Below are positions 32,026 to 40,018 of a DNA stretch of 42,495 bases, in pieces. Within the stretch, counting starts at the first letter, position 1; each line of letters starts with the position of its first letter. The stretch lies in the NCBI GenBank assembly GCA_001789045.1, contig MFYG01000020.1, positions 112,349 through 154,843 of the forward strand, given 5' to 3'. The stretch is from Candidatus Peribacteria bacterium RIFCSPLOWO2_12_FULL_55_15 (lineage in GTDB: Bacteria > Patescibacteriota > Gracilibacteria > Peribacterales > Peribacteraceae). The notes under the pieces are model-generated. The model saw only the letters and a list, made by a program, of their open reading frames with translations, made no database searches and was not told where the DNA came from. A program made the position numbers and the translations under genes.

Positions 32026-32958
32026 ATGAAAAACGTCCTTATGACGTGTGCTGGCGGTGCTGGTTCCCTCCTCCTCGCGGAGTCCCTGAAACGGACGTAT
32101 CGGGTCCATCTCGCTGACGCGAACGACATGAATCCGGCGGTCTCCTCGGAATTCCCATTCCGGAAAATTCCCTTTGGAGCGGACCCTGTTTTCCCGGATG
32201 CAGTCCGTTCGCTTATAAAAGAGTGGAGCATTGATGTCGTGGCTCCCGGCGCCGATGAAGAGCTTGCACCGTTAAGCCGCTTGCGGGAGGAGCATCTCGT
32301 CGAATGTGTCATGCCTACGGGTGCCTTCATAGATCTCTGTCTCGATAAGTGTGCACTCATGCAGGCGCTGAATTCCGAAGGCATCTCCCATCTTCTTCCT
32401 TTCGCGCGACCGGACGATGTCCGCTATCCAGCGATCGCCAAGCCCGTGCGCGGCAGGGGATCGCGGCAGGTGCATCGTCTGGAGAATGCGTCCCATCTCC
32501 AGGGATATCTTGCTCTCTACGACACTGATTTCTCTCGCACCCTTGTGCAACCCGCTGTCGATGGTGTGGAATACACAGTGTCAGTCGTTGTGAACAACCA
32601 TAATGTGCTGATTGGCGTTGTGCCGAAGCGCATTCTAGAAAAGCGGGGCATCACCCGCTCGGCTGTCACCGAGAAGAACGATATCATCGCAGCTGCGTGC
32701 CAGCGTATCGTCGAGCGCTTGCGGCCTTGCGGCCCGTTTAATGTCCAACTGAAGCTCTACGATGGCGTGTGTTCCATTTTCGAGATCAATCCTCGCCTCT
32801 CCACCACTGCAGTGCTCACCGAAGAAGCGTTTGGCAACGAGATCGAACTCTACATCCGATACTTCGATGCGTCGGATTGCCCTTCCCCTCCGACAATGGA
32901 AGAGGGAGTCGCGATGTATCGTACGGAGACCCATCATTTCGTCCGCACCGGCGATTAA
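32026..32958 (+). CDS. ATP-grasp domain protein
   Basis: A 310-residue protein. A Rossmann-like pre-ATP-grasp part begins NVLMTCAGGAGSLLLAESL and contains VVAPGADEELAPLS. The ATP-grasp part has YPAIAKPVRGRGSRQV, LVQPAVDGVEYTVSVVV and the metal-binding end CSIFEINPRLSTTAVL, as in CarB- or PylC-like ligases that form amide bonds through acyl phosphates. The substrate is unknown. It sits between PIG-L/PseI and a set of pseudaminic genes, so it may ligate an acyl or amino-acid group onto an amino sugar (inference). Its 3' end overlaps the convergent metallophosphatase gene by four bases. Confidence 0.85.
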   Translation: MKNVLMTCAGGAGSLLLAESLKRTYRVHLADANDMNPAVSSEFPFRKIPFGADPVFPDAVRSLIKEWSIDVVAPGADEELAPLSRLREEHLVECVMPTGAFIDLCLDKCALMQALNSEGISHLLPFARPDDVRYPAIAKPVRGRGSRQVHRLENASHLQGYLALYDTDFSRTLVQPAVDGVEYTVSVVVNNHNVLIGVVPKRILEKRGITRSAVTEKNDIIAAACQRIVERLRPCGPFNVQLKLYDGVCSIFEINPRLSTTAVLTEEAFGNEIELYIRYFDASDCPSPPTMEEGVAMYRTETHHFVRTGD

Positions 32959-33653
32959 GAGGGGATGAACGGGAATGTTTTTCCGTCGGATCGAATCACC
33001 ATACGTTTCTCGATAGCGTACGCGCCCAAATATTTTCCGTAGCCCGCACCGAGGTCGATGTTGATATATCCGGGAAATACCGTCGGCTCCTCGGCGAGAT
33101 GCGTGTGTCCGGCGACCAGTACAAAGCGGCCGAGATATTTTTTTTGCACGGGAATATGCTTGGGACGGAGAAAGTAATTTTCCTCCCGGAAGATCAGGGG
33201 AGACTCGGCGTACTGGTCTGCGCTCAGCCCGGCATGCAGCGCGATATATTCATCGACTATGAGCCAGTCTTTCATCTCTTGCATGAGGTCGAGGTATGGC
33301 TGCAGATAATGGGTGATGGCGGAAATGTTGTTGTTCTCCAGGGCTTTCGTGGCATCCTCTCCGTATTCATGCAGAGCTTCCTTGCCTCCGTAGCGGAGCA
33401 GGAATTCCTGCCGTGTTGTTTCCTTTCCATTGAGATAACGATCCCATACGAATTCATGGTTTCCCTTGATGAAAGTGCAAGCGTATTCGTCCTTGAGTGC
33501 TGAGAGCAGTGACAGCGTCTCCCGCGTGTCCGGCAGCTTGTTGATGTAGTCACCGAGAAAGATCAGAGAGTCTCCTTTTTGCAACGACAGGATGCCGAGC
33601 AGTCGTTCCAGCTCGCGGACATTGGCATGAATGTCTCCGATGACGTATTTCAT
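32955..33653 (-). CDS. calcineurin-like metallophosphoesterase
   Basis: A 232-residue enzyme of the PPP/ApaH-like branch. The metal-binding motifs are in order: GDIHANVRELERLL (residues 6-19), FLGDYINK, IKGNHEFVWD, then IALHAGLSAD and VAGHTHLAEEP. All metal ligands expected for a di-metal site are present. The ATG overlaps the stop of the aldo/keto reductase gene as ATGA. It could dephosphorylate a sugar phosphate or a nucleotide by-product of the pathway. The sequence does not decide between protein and small-molecule substrates. Confidence 0.88.
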   Translation of the reverse strand: MKYVIGDIHANVRELERLLGILSLQKGDSLIFLGDYINKLPDTRETLSLLSALKDEYACTFIKGNHEFVWDRYLNGKETTRQEFLLRYGGKEALHEYGEDATKALENNNISAITHYLQPYLDLMQEMKDWLIVDEYIALHAGLSADQYAESPLIFREENYFLRPKHIPVQKKYLGRFVLVAGHTHLAEEPTVFPGYINIDLGAGYGKYLGAYAIEKRMVIRSDGKTFPFIPS

Positions 33654-34513
33654 GGGGTGCGTGAAGGAAGGAGTTCCTGCGGAAAATCCATGCGAAGGCG
33701 TTCGGCATCTGCAGGGTCCAGTGACCATCCAAGTCCGCCCAGGACTTCCTCCAGATGCGCCGCCGTGCCGCACTGTGCGATCGTGACGACGTTGTGCTGT
33801 CCCAAGAGCCATTGGATAGCGATCTGTGCCGGCGTCTTTCCATATTTTGTGCAGAGGTCACCCAAAATCGTCGGCTTTGTCTCCATTCTCAGAACATCCC
33901 GGAGCGGGCGCCAGGCGATGAACATCCAGTCGTGGCTCTCGGCATGCGCGAGCATCGCACCCGATGGGCGAATACGCAGGTTGTAATGCACCTGATTTGC
34001 CACGATCGGACGCGCGGAGACGCGCGCAGTTTCTTCCCACTGCTCCGTTGTGAAGTTGCTGACGCCAATGGCGCGGATGAGCCCCTCGTCCGCGAGGCGA
34101 TTCATGGCGTGCATGCTTTCACTCGTGGGAATCCTCGGGTTCGGATTGTGAATGAGGTAGAGATCGAGATAAGCGGTTCCGAGCCTACGGAGGCTCATCT
34201 CCGCCGCCTGTAGGATATTGTCGTAACTGCAATGCTCTGGAATCACTTTGGAAACGAGGAACAGACTTTTTCGGTCAACGCCGCTGATTGCTTTCCCTAC
34301 CAGTTCTTCGGTGTGCCCCCGTGCGTACCGTTCCGCTGTATCGATGTGTGTGAGGCCCGCATCGATGGCTCGTCTGATGGCTGCTACCGCCTCGGTGTCA
34401 CCGGAGGGGTCCGGCTCCGTCCATCCGCCGAAGCCCCAGGTGCCGAGTCCGAACGATGGCATTGTAAAACCGTTTCGGAGCCGTTTTTCCGGGATCACTA
34501 CAGTCGGGAGCAT
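33650..34513 (-). CDS. aldo/keto reductase
   Basis: A 287-residue NADPH-dependent TIM-barrel oxidoreductase. The catalytic tetrad is visible: Asp and Tyr in HIDTAERYARG, Lys in LFLVSKV and His in LDLYLIHNPNP. GVSNFTTEQWEE and VANQVHYNL are further family segments. Aldo/keto reductases recur in pseudaminic acid clusters, where their substrate has not been firmly defined. The ATG at 34513 is supported by TAGTGT seven bases upstream. It is coupled to the metallophosphatase gene. Confidence 0.9.
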   Translation of the reverse strand: MLPTVVIPEKRLRNGFTMPSFGLGTWGFGGWTEPDPSGDTEAVAAIRRAIDAGLTHIDTAERYARGHTEELVGKAISGVDRKSLFLVSKVIPEHCSYDNILQAAEMSLRRLGTAYLDLYLIHNPNPRIPTSESMHAMNRLADEGLIRAIGVSNFTTEQWEETARVSARPIVANQVHYNLRIRPSGAMLAHAESHDWMFIAWRPLRDVLRMETKPTILGDLCTKYGKTPAQIAIQWLLGQHNVVTIAQCGTAAHLEEVLGGLGWSLDPADAERLRMDFPQELLPSRTP

Positions 34514-34520
34514 TGACCCT

Positions 34521-34549
34521 ACACTACGTTTCACGTCCGTGTGCGTCCA
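34521..34549 (-). promoter_or_regulatory. putative promoter of the aldo/keto reductase gene
   Basis: On the minus strand, TGGACG (34549-34544), a 17-base spacer and TAGTGT (34526-34521), which ends seven bases before the ATG at 34513. This is a leaderless arrangement. Confidence 0.5.
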
Positions 34550-34571
34550 CTACATCATGCATCTTCTCCGC

Positions 34572-36074
34572 TCATACACGGTCGTACCCGTAGCGCAGGA
34601 TGCGCCCGTCCTTCCGACTTTCTTCTCCCCGAAGCGAGAACCCAGCGCGCTGAAACGAATGTCTGGAAGCCAGATTATCTTCGCGCACGAGCGCGATGAC
34701 CGTCCTGGCGCTTGCGGCGGCAAAGAATCTTCGGACGGCCGCTACGATCAGCGGCGTTCCCATTTTCTTACCGCGGAATTCCTCCGCGATATGCAGGTCA
34801 ATCTCCGCCTCTCTCCCGGCGTCGGTGATTTCGATGCGAGCCTGGCCGATGGCACAGTCCTCTCTGTCGAGTGCAATGTAGATCGCGCACCGCGGATCCC
34901 GAATTTTTTTTGTGAACCATGCCATGTGGTCCTCCCACGGGATGGGTGCGGGCGAAAAGGAACTGGCGCGCACTACCGGATCATTTGCCCATGTCCAGAG
35001 GAGTCGCGCATCCTCCTCCCGTGCTGGACGCAGCCGGAGCGGCGACCCCATCAGGTGCATGCAGGTTCTGCTTACGCCCTGCCCATCCACAAGTTCCCTC
35101 CCGCGTAATGCCATGGCTCTTCGCCGAGGGGCGTCCTCGATGAGGCTGATCACAGCCCGGGCCAGGGCATCCACTTTGCCTGCATCGATTGTTCCGAAGT
35201 TCACAGAACACCCCTCTTTCTCGAGGTTCTCCGTAAGGCTCTCCTGATTATCCGCCAGGACGACCGTCAGTGTTGGTACCTGCATGTATGCCAGTTCGAA
35301 GCATGTCGTGCCTCCTGCGGAGAGCGCGAGGTTCGCCTGTGCCATGGTTTCCGACATCTCGCGGAGGTTCTTCAGGAAACGGAATGTGTGCGGGGTTCCG
35401 CGGATCGATTGTTCGAGTTGCGCCGTGTCTTCACGGTCTCCCCCGACGATGACATCTATCCGGAGAGGACGGTCGATGGCGGCGAGCGCGTGTAGGACTA
35501 TCTCGGTCATGCAGTGCGGGTCGAACCCCCCGAGAGTGACGAGGAGCCGCGTCGGGTGTTCCAGAACGGCGTGTTCCCACGATGTCCATCGTTCGAATTC
35601 TCTCCGAAGCAATGCGTAGCGCGTTCCGAGCAGGAGGGTCGTGCCCGGATCCATCGTCGCATACCAATCCTCGCGGGCGTAGGGATTCTGGTTCAGGATG
35701 ATATCCGCCGGTGCACGGCGCGCATGTCCAAAATCGTCGATGGAGAGCACGTTACATCCCTGCTCTTTCAAGGTTTTATGGAACACATCGCCAAATGTGT
35801 ACCCGTCGACCACCACCCAGCGCGCGCCTATCTCCCGTGCCAGCATCGCCGTTGCGCGGGCATCTTGCTCCCCGTAGGGGGGACACTGGAGCGGATGCAA
35901 TGCGCAGCCCTCCGCCAACAGGCGGCCCCCAAGGCCGGCTGGAAGTTCGGCGCACAGAAATGTCGGCGCACATCCATCGTCTTTCAACCCTTGTGCGAGC
36001 GCAAGGGAGCGCATCAGGTGGCCGCTGCCGATGGCGGGGCTGGCATCGGTGCGAAGGAGGAGATTTGCATCCAT
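34572..36074 (-). CDS. pseG: PseG-PseH fusion: UDP-sugar hydrolase plus N-acetyltransferase
   Basis: A 500-residue two-domain protein. Residues 1 to ~340 are PseG (removes UDP from UDP-2,4-diacetamido-2,4,6-trideoxy-altrose): RTDASPAIGSGHLMRSLALA, VVVDGY, SIDDFGHARRAPADIILNQN, LLGTRYALLRREF, LVTLGGFDPH and LSAGGTTCFELAYMQVP. Residues ~343-500 are a GNAT domain: LRLRPAREEDARLLWTWAND, EIDLHIAEEFRGKKMGTPL and SRHSFQRAGF, as in PseH, which N-acetylates the C4 amine. The two activities are consecutive steps of the pathway. The start at 36074 matches the usual PseG start and leaves room for a promoter upstream. Confidence 0.9.
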   Translation of the reverse strand: MDANLLLRTDASPAIGSGHLMRSLALAQGLKDDGCAPTFLCAELPAGLGGRLLAEGCALHPLQCPPYGEQDARATAMLAREIGARWVVVDGYTFGDVFHKTLKEQGCNVLSIDDFGHARRAPADIILNQNPYAREDWYATMDPGTTLLLGTRYALLRREFERWTSWEHAVLEHPTRLLVTLGGFDPHCMTEIVLHALAAIDRPLRIDVIVGGDREDTAQLEQSIRGTPHTFRFLKNLREMSETMAQANLALSAGGTTCFELAYMQVPTLTVVLADNQESLTENLEKEGCSVNFGTIDAGKVDALARAVISLIEDAPRRRAMALRGRELVDGQGVSRTCMHLMGSPLRLRPAREEDARLLWTWANDPVVRASSFSPAPIPWEDHMAWFTKKIRDPRCAIYIALDREDCAIGQARIEITDAGREAEIDLHIAEEFRGKKMGTPLIVAAVRRFFAAASARTVIALVREDNLASRHSFQRAGFSLRGEESRKDGRILRYGYDRV

Positions 36075-36081
36075 ACGAGTG

Positions 36082-36110
36082 GCGACAGTATGACGCATGT
36101 TTGCTATAGT
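36082..36110 (+). promoter_or_regulatory. putative promoter of the hisH2-hisF2 genes
   Basis: GCGACA (36082-36087), a 17-base spacer and an extended -10 TGCTATAGT ending at 36110. The ATG at 36133 follows 22 bases later, so the leader would be about 16 bases. On the minus strand TACTGT (36090-36085) ends ten bases before the PseG-PseH start, so divergent promoters overlap here. Confidence 0.5.
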
Positions 36111-36132
36111 TTTAGCACTGTTTTCACGAAAT

Positions 36133-36759
36133 ATGATCGCTTCACCGAAGGTTGCCATCATTGACTGCGGCGTGGGGAATCATACATCGGTCTACAATGC
36201 TCTCACGCTGCTCAAGATTCCTGCAGCGATTACCTGTGATCCCGAGGCCATTGCGTCCTCTACCCATCTTATCTTTCCTGGGGTGGGCAGTTTCGCTGAG
36301 GGAATGGAGGGGATAAAGGAAAGGGGTCTCCTGGAGCTTCTCCAGGAGGAAGTGATGGTGAGAAAGAAGAGAATTCTCGGCATTTGTCTTGGCATGCAGC
36401 TCTTTGTTTCTGAGGGATTTGAACACGGCCATTTTAAAGGGCTCGGATTCATCCCCGGGAAAGTGATAAAAATAGACACGACCGCCTCCGGTTTGCGGCT
36501 CCCGCATATCGGCTGGAACGATGTTCACGTGATTGGCGATCACCAGATCACCAAAGGTTTCGATCGCCCGCCGATCTTCTATTTTGTGCACAGTTATCAT
36601 GTTGTTCCCGACGATCCGTCGGTCATTGCGGGAGTGTGCGACTACGGAGTGGACGTCACGGCTCTCATCGAACATGCGAATGTGTTTGGTGCGCAATTTC
36701 ATCCCGAAAAAAGCCACGATGACGGTATGCAGATCTTTAAGAATTTCCTGGAAATGTAA
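36133..36759 (+). CDS. hisH: HisH-like glutamine amidotransferase subunit
   Basis: A 208-residue class I glutaminase paralogous to imidazole glycerol phosphate synthase subunit HisH. The oxyanion segment is LIFPGVGSFAEGM, the nucleophile Cys is in GICLGMQL (C85), and the His-Glu pair is in FHPEKSH (about H190, E192). All three catalytic residues are present, so it should supply ammonia. It is two bases upstream of the HisF-like gene and is followed by a PseA/LegA-type amidotransferase. Together they match the WbpG-HisH2-HisF2 group that makes acetamidino sugars, not histidine synthesis. Confidence 0.9.
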   Translation: MIASPKVAIIDCGVGNHTSVYNALTLLKIPAAITCDPEAIASSTHLIFPGVGSFAEGMEGIKERGLLELLQEEVMVRKKRILGICLGMQLFVSEGFEHGHFKGLGFIPGKVIKIDTTASGLRLPHIGWNDVHVIGDHQITKGFDRPPIFYFVHSYHVVPDDPSVIAGVCDYGVDVTALIEHANVFGAQFHPEKSHDDGMQIFKNFLEM

Positions 36760-36761
36760 TC

Positions 36762-37589
36762 ATGCTCAAGCCGCGCATCATACCGGTTTTACTTCTCAAG
36801 AACGGGATTCTTGTCCGCAGTAAAACATTCACGTTCCATCAACACACGGGCAATCCCGTTGAGCAAGTGGCACGCTATACTGCCTGGAAAGCCGATGAGC
36901 TTATTTATCTCGATATCAATCGGGACGATGCGCACGATTTTCGCGAGACGCTGCACCTGATCGGGAACACAACATCGCACAGAGACGTTCCTGCAACCAT
37001 GACCAACAACATGATCGACATCGTTCGCCACGTCTCCGAACGGTGCATGATCCCTCTCACCGTTGGCGGCAAAATCAGAACGCTCGATGACATCCGCATC
37101 CGCATCAAAAACGGCGCCGACAAAGTCAGCATCAATACGCAGGCGCTGAATGAACCCGTATTCATTGAGAAGGCCGCCCGTGTGTTCGGCAGTCAGTGCA
37201 TCGTCGTGTGCGTCGATGTGAAGTTCGATCCGGAGAAGAAAAAACACGAGGTCTACGCTCATTTTGGAAAGGATGCGACGGGGCTCTCCCCCGTCGCATG
37301 GTGCAGGGAAGCCGAACGTCGTGGTGCGGGCGAGATCCTCCTGCAATCGATCGACAGGGATGGAACGGCGAAGGGATACGATAATGAGCTCATCCGCAGC
37401 GTCTCCGATGCTGTATCGATTCCTGTGATCGCACTCGGCGGTGTGGGAACGTATCAGCACTTCGTCGAAGGGCTCGCAGAGGGGGGAGCGAGTGCGGTCG
37501 CTGCGGCAAATATCTTTCATTTTTCCGAGCAAAGCATCATTAAAGCGAAGAAACACATGAAGGCTGCGGGGATTGACGTTCGTCTCTAG
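36762..37589 (+). CDS. hisF: HisF-like cyclase-family subunit (acetamidino-sugar type)
   Basis: A 275-residue TIM barrel that should pair with the HisH-like glutaminase and channel ammonia. Family segments: RIIPVLLLKNG, LIYLDINRDD, IPLTVGGKIRTLDDI, GADKVSINTQAL, VVCVDVKF (D152, equivalent to HisF D130), LLQSIDRDGTAKGYD and VIALGGVGTYQHF. The general acid/base Asp11 of true HisF is replaced by Leu11 in VLLLKNG, which argues against imidazole-ring formation and for the sugar-amidation paralogue group. It is slightly longer than ordinary HisF (about 250-258). Confidence 0.9.
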   Translation: MLKPRIIPVLLLKNGILVRSKTFTFHQHTGNPVEQVARYTAWKADELIYLDINRDDAHDFRETLHLIGNTTSHRDVPATMTNNMIDIVRHVSERCMIPLTVGGKIRTLDDIRIRIKNGADKVSINTQALNEPVFIEKAARVFGSQCIVVCVDVKFDPEKKKHEVYAHFGKDATGLSPVAWCREAERRGAGEILLQSIDRDGTAKGYDNELIRSVSDAVSIPVIALGGVGTYQHFVEGLAEGGASAVAAANIFHFSEQSIIKAKKHMKAAGIDVRL

Positions 37590-37601
37590 CGATCATATCG
37601 T
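37573..37601 (+). promoter_or_regulatory. putative promoter of the amidotransferase gene
   Basis: TTGACG (37573-37578, inside the end of the HisF-like gene), a 17-base spacer and TATCGT (37596-37601), which ends exactly six bases before the ATG at 37608. This is the clearest leaderless promoter in the window. Confidence 0.6.
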
Positions 37602-37607
37602 GCGATT

Positions 37608-38801
37608 ATGGGTAACAGAATCGCAATGCACTATTGCAGACGCTGCACGTATCCAGTGATTGCGGTGAATCTCTCCATGAACGATGAAGGTGTGTGCAGC
37701 GGCTGCATCGTTCATGATGAGAAAGATCATCTTGCTTGGGAGAGTCGTGAGAAGGAATTTCAGGAATTACTCTACGCATACAGGAATAAAGACGGAAGCA
37801 ATTATGACTGTATCATCCCGGTGGGTGGAGGGAAGGACAGCCATTTCCAGGTGTGGTACATCAAAGAGAAACTGGGCTTAAACCCACTCCTCGTGACCTA
37901 TTACACGCACAATTATACGCCGATAGCGGAGGAGAATCTCCGGAACATGAGCCGCGCTTTCGGCGTCGATCATTATGTTTTTACGCCCGGTCTCGAGACC
38001 ATTCGAAAGATGAATCTTGCCGGGTTTAAGAAGACCGGCGACATGAATTGGCATTTTCATTGCGGCGCGTGGACCGTTCCCATGCAAGTAGCGGTGAAAT
38101 TCAATATTCCGATTCTCATCTACGGTGAGCACGGCTTCATGGACCTTGCAGGCCAGTACAATTTCGAGGATCGGCCCGAGTTTACGACGCGTGAGCGGAA
38201 AGAGAACCTTCTGAGAGGATATGACTGGGACGATTTTGTCGGCAACGAAGGACTCACGGAAAAAGATCTTCTGTGGGCAAAGTACCCGACCGATGAAGAG
38301 ATTGAGCGCGTCGGCATGCGCGTTCTTTTTATGGGGATCTATGTGTATTGGGACGGCAACAAAAATGCCGAGCACATGCAGAAGTACGGCTTCAAGCTCA
38401 ATTCAAAACCCTATGAACGCACGTACCGGCTGGGATCGAATGTCGACGACATCCATGAAAACGGCATTAAAGATTGGCTCAAGTTCGCCAAGTTCGGGTA
38501 CGGACGCTGCACCGATCATGCGTCGAAAGACATCCGTCTCGGCATCATGACCCGGGAGAAGGGTATCGAACTGGTGAAACAGTACGACCATGTCATTCCC
38601 CGGGAATCCCTGGAGTACTTTCTCTCCATGACGGGGATGGGCGAAGAGGAGTTCTTCCGCATCGCGGATACCTTCCGGGATCCGCGCGTCTGGTGGATCG
38701 AGAACGGAGAGTGGTGGAAAGACAACCTCTGGGGGGAGCCTTCTTCCTACGGGAAGGTGCAGCTCCCGAAAGAGAAGTGGGACAAATATGTTCGAAGCTG
38801 A
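37608..38801 (+). CDS. N-acetyl sugar amidotransferase (PseA/LegA/WbpG family)
   Basis: A 397-residue ATP-dependent amidotransferase. The N-terminal zinc site is C10-X2-C13 and C30-X2-C33 (CRRCTYP and GVCSGC). The PP-loop is VGGGKDS (about residues 72-78) after DCIIPV, followed by HCGAWTVPMQVA, YGEHGFMDLAGQ and FGYGRCTDHASKDIR. Family members convert an acetamido group of an amino sugar or nonulosonic acid to acetamidino, using ammonia from the HisH/HisF pair. It follows those two genes by 18 bases. PseA and LegA cannot be separated here; the surrounding Pse genes favour PseA. Confidence 0.9.
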   Translation: MGNRIAMHYCRRCTYPVIAVNLSMNDEGVCSGCIVHDEKDHLAWESREKEFQELLYAYRNKDGSNYDCIIPVGGGKDSHFQVWYIKEKLGLNPLLVTYYTHNYTPIAEENLRNMSRAFGVDHYVFTPGLETIRKMNLAGFKKTGDMNWHFHCGAWTVPMQVAVKFNIPILIYGEHGFMDLAGQYNFEDRPEFTTRERKENLLRGYDWDDFVGNEGLTEKDLLWAKYPTDEEIERVGMRVLFMGIYVYWDGNKNAEHMQKYGFKLNSKPYERTYRLGSNVDDIHENGIKDWLKFAKFGYGRCTDHASKDIRLGIMTREKGIELVKQYDHVIPRESLEYFLSMTGMGEEEFFRIADTFRDPRVWWIENGEWWKDNLWGEPSSYGKVQLPKEKWDKYVRS

Positions 38802-38813
38802 GCAAGATTTTGG

Positions 38814-39965
38814 CTACGCCATCTGTGTCAGAAAATAGGTCTTTTCCTTTGAAATTCCTTTCTGTTCCAAAAACGCCCGCACCTCTTTTTTGTAACTGGT
38901 GACCATGACAATCAGGATGTCGGCGTCGCTATCGGTGATCGTCTCCGCATCGACGATTTTTGAACCATGCAGCTCTGTTCCGATTTTTTTTGGATCCTTG
39001 TCGTAGATCACCGGCGGCAAACCCACGCTCGTATTCGCCAAGAACATCAGCGTGTGCGTACCGGCGCCGTAAAAGGCGGTGCGCTTGCCTTTGTTCTTCA
39101 AAAACAGGCTGTCGATCGCGTCGTAATATTTCAACGCCTTATTCAATAAGTTGTCCCAGGCATCGGACCCCTGGTCGCATGTGTTTTTGGAATGCGGGTT
39201 CGCTTCCATGAGAATCCTTAGCACTCTATTCGATGTGGTGCCGTAGCCTTCCGTCCGCGACGACTCATAGGCCACGATGGAGTATCCTGCGCGGTTCATC
39301 AGGCGGCACATGGACGCGAGCGAAAAATAATTGACGTGCTCGAGGCAGAACGTATCCGTTTCATTCATGTCGATCGACGTGCAGTCGGGAACTTCCACGA
39401 ACACGAGACCCCCGGGAGACATTCTCTTTTTCAGTTCTTCTAAGTAGTGAGCGGGGAAAACAATATGTTCCAAAACGTGTCGTACGACGATGACATCGAA
39501 ACGGCGATCCTTCGCATCCATCTTGTTCGCATCCAGAAATCCATTTGCACTGAGTATACTGCAGGCCACTTCATTGAGCTCGTCGAAATAGCACCGAATG
39601 CCAAGTTTCTTCTGAGCGATCTTCAGGAACGCGCCGTTGTCGGCGCCGACTTCGAGCATTGTTTCGATGTTCCTATCGCCCATATTCTCCGAGAGAAACC
39701 GGACCTGGTTGGAGGTATGCAGCTCTTCCTCCGCGGACATTTCGTCCCTTCGGATTTGGTCGTTTTTTCTGTAATAGTCGGCCATGGTTTCATCATCAAA
39801 GGGGTTCACCATGAACGCAAAGTCGCACGCTGCACAGACGGAAAACTCAGAGGCAACGATTCCATCGAATGCCCGCACGTAGATTTTGAGTTTTCGGCGA
39901 AGAGGGCTTCCCAGATTATCACAAATGGGACAGTTCTTCACGCATTGATGCGTCGCTGTTTGCAT
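38814..39965 (-). CDS. zinc-finger class I methyltransferase (C-methyltransferase-like)
   Basis: A 383-residue protein in three parts. The N-terminal zinc-binding region has C12-X2-C15 and C44-X2-C47 (NCPICDN and CAACDF). The middle SAM domain has LEVGADNGAFLKIA and IVVRHVLEHIVFP. The C-terminal Rossmann-like part has TAFYGAGTHTLMFL and VIYDKDPKKIGTELHG. This Methyltransf_13/23/14 layout is that of sugar C-methyltransferases such as TylCIII/NovU and many surface-glycan proteins. The ATG at 39965 is supported by a promoter with TACACT eight bases upstream; frames further upstream are not protein-like. Confidence 0.88.
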   Translation of the reverse strand: MQTATHQCVKNCPICDNLGSPLRRKLKIYVRAFDGIVASEFSVCAACDFAFMVNPFDDETMADYYRKNDQIRRDEMSAEEELHTSNQVRFLSENMGDRNIETMLEVGADNGAFLKIAQKKLGIRCYFDELNEVACSILSANGFLDANKMDAKDRRFDVIVVRHVLEHIVFPAHYLEELKKRMSPGGLVFVEVPDCTSIDMNETDTFCLEHVNYFSLASMCRLMNRAGYSIVAYESSRTEGYGTTSNRVLRILMEANPHSKNTCDQGSDAWDNLLNKALKYYDAIDSLFLKNKGKRTAFYGAGTHTLMFLANTSVGLPPVIYDKDPKKIGTELHGSKIVDAETITDSDADILIVMVTSYKKEVRAFLEQKGISKEKTYFLTQMA

Positions 39966-39973
39966 ATATGAGG

Positions 39974-40002
39974 AGTGTAGAATGCAGCATTTATGAAGAC
40001 AA
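39974..40002 (-). promoter_or_regulatory. putative promoter of the zinc-finger methyltransferase gene
   Basis: On the minus strand, TTGTCT (40002-39997), a 17-base spacer and TACACT (39979-39974), which ends eight bases before the ATG at 39965. Confidence 0.55.
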
Positions 40003-40018
40003 TTACGCTCAGTATTCA

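Noticed and set aside
36133-37589. HisH and HisF as histidine biosynthesis genes
   Set aside because: HisF lacks Asp11, no other his gene is nearby, and both are followed by a PseA/LegA-type amidotransferase.
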